A stretch of DNA of 31,101 nt from JAZNOQ01 sp045589215 (GTDB taxonomy: Bacteria; Bacillota; Clostridia; Oscillospirales; CAG-272). The DNA lies in contig JAZNOQ010000054.1 in the NCBI GenBank assembly GCA_045589215.1, positions 1 to 31,101 on the forward strand. The letters are read 5' to 3'. Below the pieces are notes generated by a model. The model saw only the letters and a program-made list of their open reading frames with translations. It did not search any database and was not told where the DNA came from. Shown one piece after another: positions 29,008 to 31,101 of this stretch (the stretch's first letter is position 1; every line of letters begins with the position of its first letter). The translations under genes were made by a program, and so were the position numbers.

Positions 29008-29973
29008 CTATGAAAGAGGATAGATATACGAATCTTTTTTCGCCATCGGAATATGCGTTCTACTATAGAACTTATCAAGCACATTGAATTCATCCACCTG
29101 CCTTGCGACGTCGCTGACCAACAAATGAATATAGTTCTGGGTGATCTCAAGGCTCGAGTGCCCGAGCAGCTTCGAGAGGGAAACGACATTGCCGCCATTA
29201 AGGATCCATTGTTTGGCGAAGGTATGGCGATAGCGGTGGATGCCTGTTGTTTCGACGCCTCGTTTTTTGTTATATTCGTAGAGCATATGATAGCAGGTGC
29301 TTTTGACGAGCTGCTGACCAAAGACGTTGCAGAAGAGGTAATCGTCATTTGTCTTGTGGTGCCTGTATTTTAGATATTCCGAGAGGATATTTACCATAGT
29401 TCGATTGAGTGGTACGATGAGAGGCTTTCTGTTCTTTGTGACGTTGACGTACACGACATTATTATCGAAGTCGAGGTCCTTGACTTGAATGTGCATGAGG
29501 CTTCGTTGCCTGACTCCTGTACTGAAAAAGAAATTCGTCATCACCCAGCATTGGTATTCGGTAAAGGAGCATTTCTTGACGTTCGGTTTTTTCAAAAGCA
29601 ATTGCAGTTCATTCTCGTTATAGGTTTCGATGTGGCTTTTATCGACCTTGATCGCTTGCATCTTGAAATGTGGGATCCAGCCCTCGTTCATAAAGAAATG
29701 CAGGGTTGTGATTAGGTCTCTCAAATATGAGTTGATGCTGACATCGTTATGAAGCGTTGCCTTGAGGTGCAGAACGTAGTCCTTATAGGTGCTTTCGTCG
29801 ATGTCCTCAATAGGCATGTTCGGATCAAAGTATTTATAGAACTGCGTATAGCTTTGCTTGTAATGTCCTATGGTTCCTTCTCTCAAATTCCTCTGCCGAC
29901 AGTATTCAAGATACTTGTTGCAGCCTTCCTCAAAGGTGAGCTTTACACTCCTTGCCATTTTTAGCTTTTTCAC
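29008..29973 (-). CDS. Tyrosine integrase of the element
   Basis: Start is taken as GTG at 29973, nine bases after AAGGAGG. An ATG at 29958 is also possible, and the longer frame to 30030 runs into the terminator. The 321-residue protein has a SAM-like N-terminal domain (about 11-110) and catalytic residues Arg155 (TGVRQRS), Lys180/183, His246 and Arg249 (HRYRH), His272 (LGHSS) and Tyr281 (NYIH). It lies next to the right attachment repeat, the standard place for the enzyme that integrates and excises the element at the GGGtGRT gene. It is the only gene in the window ending in TAG. Confidence 0.93.
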   Translation of the reverse strand: MKKLKMARSVKLTFEEGCNKYLEYCRQRNLREGTIGHYKQSYTQFYKYFDPNMPIEDIDESTYKDYVLHLKATLHNDVSINSYLRDLITTLHFFMNEGWIPHFKMQAIKVDKSHIETYNENELQLLLKKPNVKKCSFTEYQCWVMTNFFFSTGVRQRSLMHIQVKDLDFDNNVVYVNVTKNRKPLIVPLNRTMVNILSEYLKYRHHKTNDDYLFCNVFGQQLVKSTCYHMLYEYNKKRGVETTGIHRYRHTFAKQWILNGGNVVSLSKLLGHSSLEITQNYIHLLVSDVARQVDEFNVLDKFYSRTHIPMAKKDSYIYPLS

Positions 29974-29997
29974 CTTAAAAATCCTCCTTAAAAACAA

Positions 29998-30055
29998 AAA
30001 AATATTGGACACATCATCGTGCAAAAACACGTAAATGATGTGTCCAACTTTTTTA
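29998..30055. terminator. Bidirectional terminator next to attR
   Basis: A 13-bp stem (30005-30017 with 30035-30047, core GGACACATCAT) topped by a CGTG/CACG stem is flanked by an A run and a T run. Its left 19 bases are identical to 10264-10282. It separates the restored GGGtGRT gene from the integrase. Confidence 0.88.
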
Positions 30056-30096
30056 TTATTGATTTTCAGGTTAAGAACCTTTTCAATGATTCCTAA

Positions 30097-30132
30097 AAAT
30101 CAAGAAAGTCTCAAAAAGCCTATAAATCAAGA
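30097..30132. repeat. Short direct repeats beside attR
   Basis: AAATCAAGA occurs at 30097-30105 and 30124-30132, 27 bases apart. These may be arm-type integrase sites; no matching set was found at the left end. Confidence 0.3.
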
Positions 30133-30133
30133 C

Positions 30134-30220
30134 TTACTTGCACGCCTCTTCGATCGCAACTGCAACCGCAACGGTCATACCGACCATGGGGTTGTTACCT
30201 GCGCCGATGAGACCCATCAT
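30134..30220 (-). repeat. attR: GGGtGRT 3' end shared with attL
   Basis: The last 28 codons and stop of the intact gene, matching 10404-10490 at 83 of 87 positions, with all differences synonymous. Confidence 0.9.
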
Positions 30221-31101
30221 TTCGACATGAGCGGGAACCGAGGACGAGCCTGCGAACTGTGCGTCGCTGTGCATACGTCCCATCGTATCGGTCATACCGT
30301 ACGAAGCGGGGCCTGCTGCCATGTTGTCGGGGTGGAGGGTTCTGCCCGTGCCGCCGCCCGATGCAACCGAGAAATACTTCTTGCCGTTTTCGATCGCCCA
30401 CTTCTTGTAGGTGCCTGCAACGGGGTGCTGGAAGCGGGTCGGGTTCGTCGAGTTACCGGTGATCGAAACGCCGACGTTTTCACGTCTCATGATCGCAACG
30501 CCTTCCGGAACACTGTCAGAGCCGTAGCACTTGACCTTCGCGCGGGGACCGTCGGAGAAGGGAATCTCACGAACGACCGAAACCTCTTCGGTTGCGGGGT
30601 CGAACTTGGTCTCAACGTAGGTGAAGCCGTTGATTCTCCAAATGATGTAAGCGGCGTCCTTGCCGAGGCCGTTCAGGATAACGCGGAGATCCTTGGAGCG
30701 GACCTTGTTTGCGTTCAGAGCGATCTTGATTGCGCCCTCTGCTGCTGCGAAGGACTCGTGACCTGCGAGGAAGCAGAAGCACTCGGTCTCCTCGGAGAGG
30801 AGCATCTTGCCGAGGTTACCGTGTCCGAGACCAACCTTGCGGTTCTCGGCAACGGAGCCGGGGATACAGAAGGACTGAAGACCGATGCCGATAGCGGCAG
30901 CGGCGTCAGCAGCCTTGGTGCAGCCCTTCTTGATTGCGATGGCAGCGCCAACGGTGTATGCCCACTTTGCGTTCTCAAACGCGATGGGCTGGGTTTCTTC
31001 AACGATCTTGTAGGGGTCGATGCCCTTCGCGTCGCAGATCTCCTTGCACTCGTCGATCGAGGAGATGCCGTAAGGTCGGATCGCAGCCATGGCGTTCTGT
31101 G
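30134..31101 (-). CDS. GGGtGRT family protein, 5' end beyond the window
   Basis: The visible 321 residues show the hallmark GGGTGRT motif near the C-terminus, followed by the invariant-looking HPDNMAAGPASYGM and MGRMHSDAQFAGSSSVPAH stretches, plus AHESFAAAEGA and STNPTRFQHPVAG in the middle. The family is widespread in anaerobes and highly conserved. Its function is not settled to my knowledge. An ATG at 31090 could start a 318-residue protein, but the frame stays open to the window edge (Q-N-A before it) and family members begin about 25 residues earlier, so I call the 5' end truncated by the window. Its 3' end is the integration target of the element, and the reading frame is restored intact. 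Confidence 0.93.
   Translation of the reverse strand, partial: QNAMAAIRPYGISSIDECKEICDAKGIDPYKIVEETQPIAFENAKWAYTVGAAIAIKKGCTKAADAAAAIGIGLQSFCIPGSVAENRKVGLGHGNLGKMLLSEETECFCFLAGHESFAAAEGAIKIALNANKVRSKDLRVILNGLGKDAAYIIWRINGFTYVETKFDPATEEVSVVREIPFSDGPRAKVKCYGSDSVPEGVAIMRRENVGVSITGNSTNPTRFQHPVAGTYKKWAIENGKKYFSVASGGGTGRTLHPDNMAAGPASYGMTDTMGRMHSDAQFAGSSSVPAHVEMMGLIGAGNNPMVGMTVAVAVAIEEACK

Larger units (their letters stand above)
10404..30220. mobile_element. About 19.7-kb integrative element in the 3' end of the GGGtGRT gene
   Basis: The boundaries are the 87-bp direct repeats of the GGGtGRT 3' end at both sides. A tyrosine integrase and an XRE regulator lie immediately inside the right end. A resolvase, a phage-like replication module, an origin-like region and a surface-protein operon with a promoter switch make up the rest. 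No relaxase, type IV secretion gene or phage structural gene is recognisable, so it is best called an integrative (possibly mobilizable or satellite-type) element. Base composition is mixed, AT-rich in most parts and GC-rich in the surface-protein genes. Confidence 0.85.

Noticed and set aside
29008..29010. Genome-wide recoding of TAG
   Set aside because: The integrase ends naturally at TAG just before the next ribosome site, and read-through would run out of frame into the XRE gene, so TAG is a working stop at least here.

Overview
The window looks like a chromosomal segment of a Gram-positive bacterium of the class Clostridia, probably a gut-type lineage. The support is strong AGGAGG-type ribosome sites, TTGACA-N17-TATAAT promoters, a DUF4358-like gene, a GGGtGRT gene, an S24/XRE repressor beside an ABC-F ATPase, and dockerin and cohesin-like secreted modules. 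No rRNA or 16S is present, so the species cannot be named. Flanking chromosomal genes are GC-rich (36 of 60 bases in the line 2041-2100). Much of 10.5-18 kb and 26.7-30.1 kb is AT-rich (16 of 60 in 10801-10860).

Left chromosomal flank (1-10,400). A DUF4358-like gene is followed by a promoter-driven two-gene operon: a zinc-ribbon protein and a degenerate Hsp70/actin-like protein whose last codons lie in a REP-like palindromic element. Next come a convergent ABC-F ATPase with its LexA-like partner, a divergent unit with a perfect palindrome between -35 and -10, a two-TM membrane protein, a ClC-type transporter and a small unknown protein.

Integrated element (about 10,404-30,220). The last 29 codons of the GGGtGRT gene occur twice in direct orientation, at 10404-10490 and 30134-30220, differing only at four synonymous positions. 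The intact gene lies to the right. A tyrosine integrase and an XRE regulator sit just inside the right copy. This is the signature of an about 19.7-kb integrative element inserted in the 3' end of that gene. Inside are an AT-rich cargo gene, a serine resolvase divergent from a regulator, an unusual nested inverted-repeat structure, a phage-like module (two DUF669-like proteins, a Sel1-like protein, a winged-helix replication-type protein), an AT-rich origin-like region, and a leftward 9-kb block of surface/secreted proteins. No relaxase or conjugation gene is visible, so it may be a mobilizable or satellite-type element.

The most exciting part is 27,432-28,509. Two perfect 24-bp inverted repeats flank about 193 bp holding a consensus promoter and a hairpin. 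A second tyrosine recombinase ends exactly inside the right repeat. As sequenced, the promoter points right, antisense to the recombinase. Flipped, it would point left into the run of genes encoding two small proteins, an 1811-residue subtilisin with dockerin and cohesin-like modules, and four further surface/secreted proteins, ending at a strong terminator at 18.2 kb. I read this as a phase-variable ON/OFF switch for a mobile surface-protein operon, currently OFF in this copy. That is an inference from the sequence and needs read or PCR evidence of both orientations.
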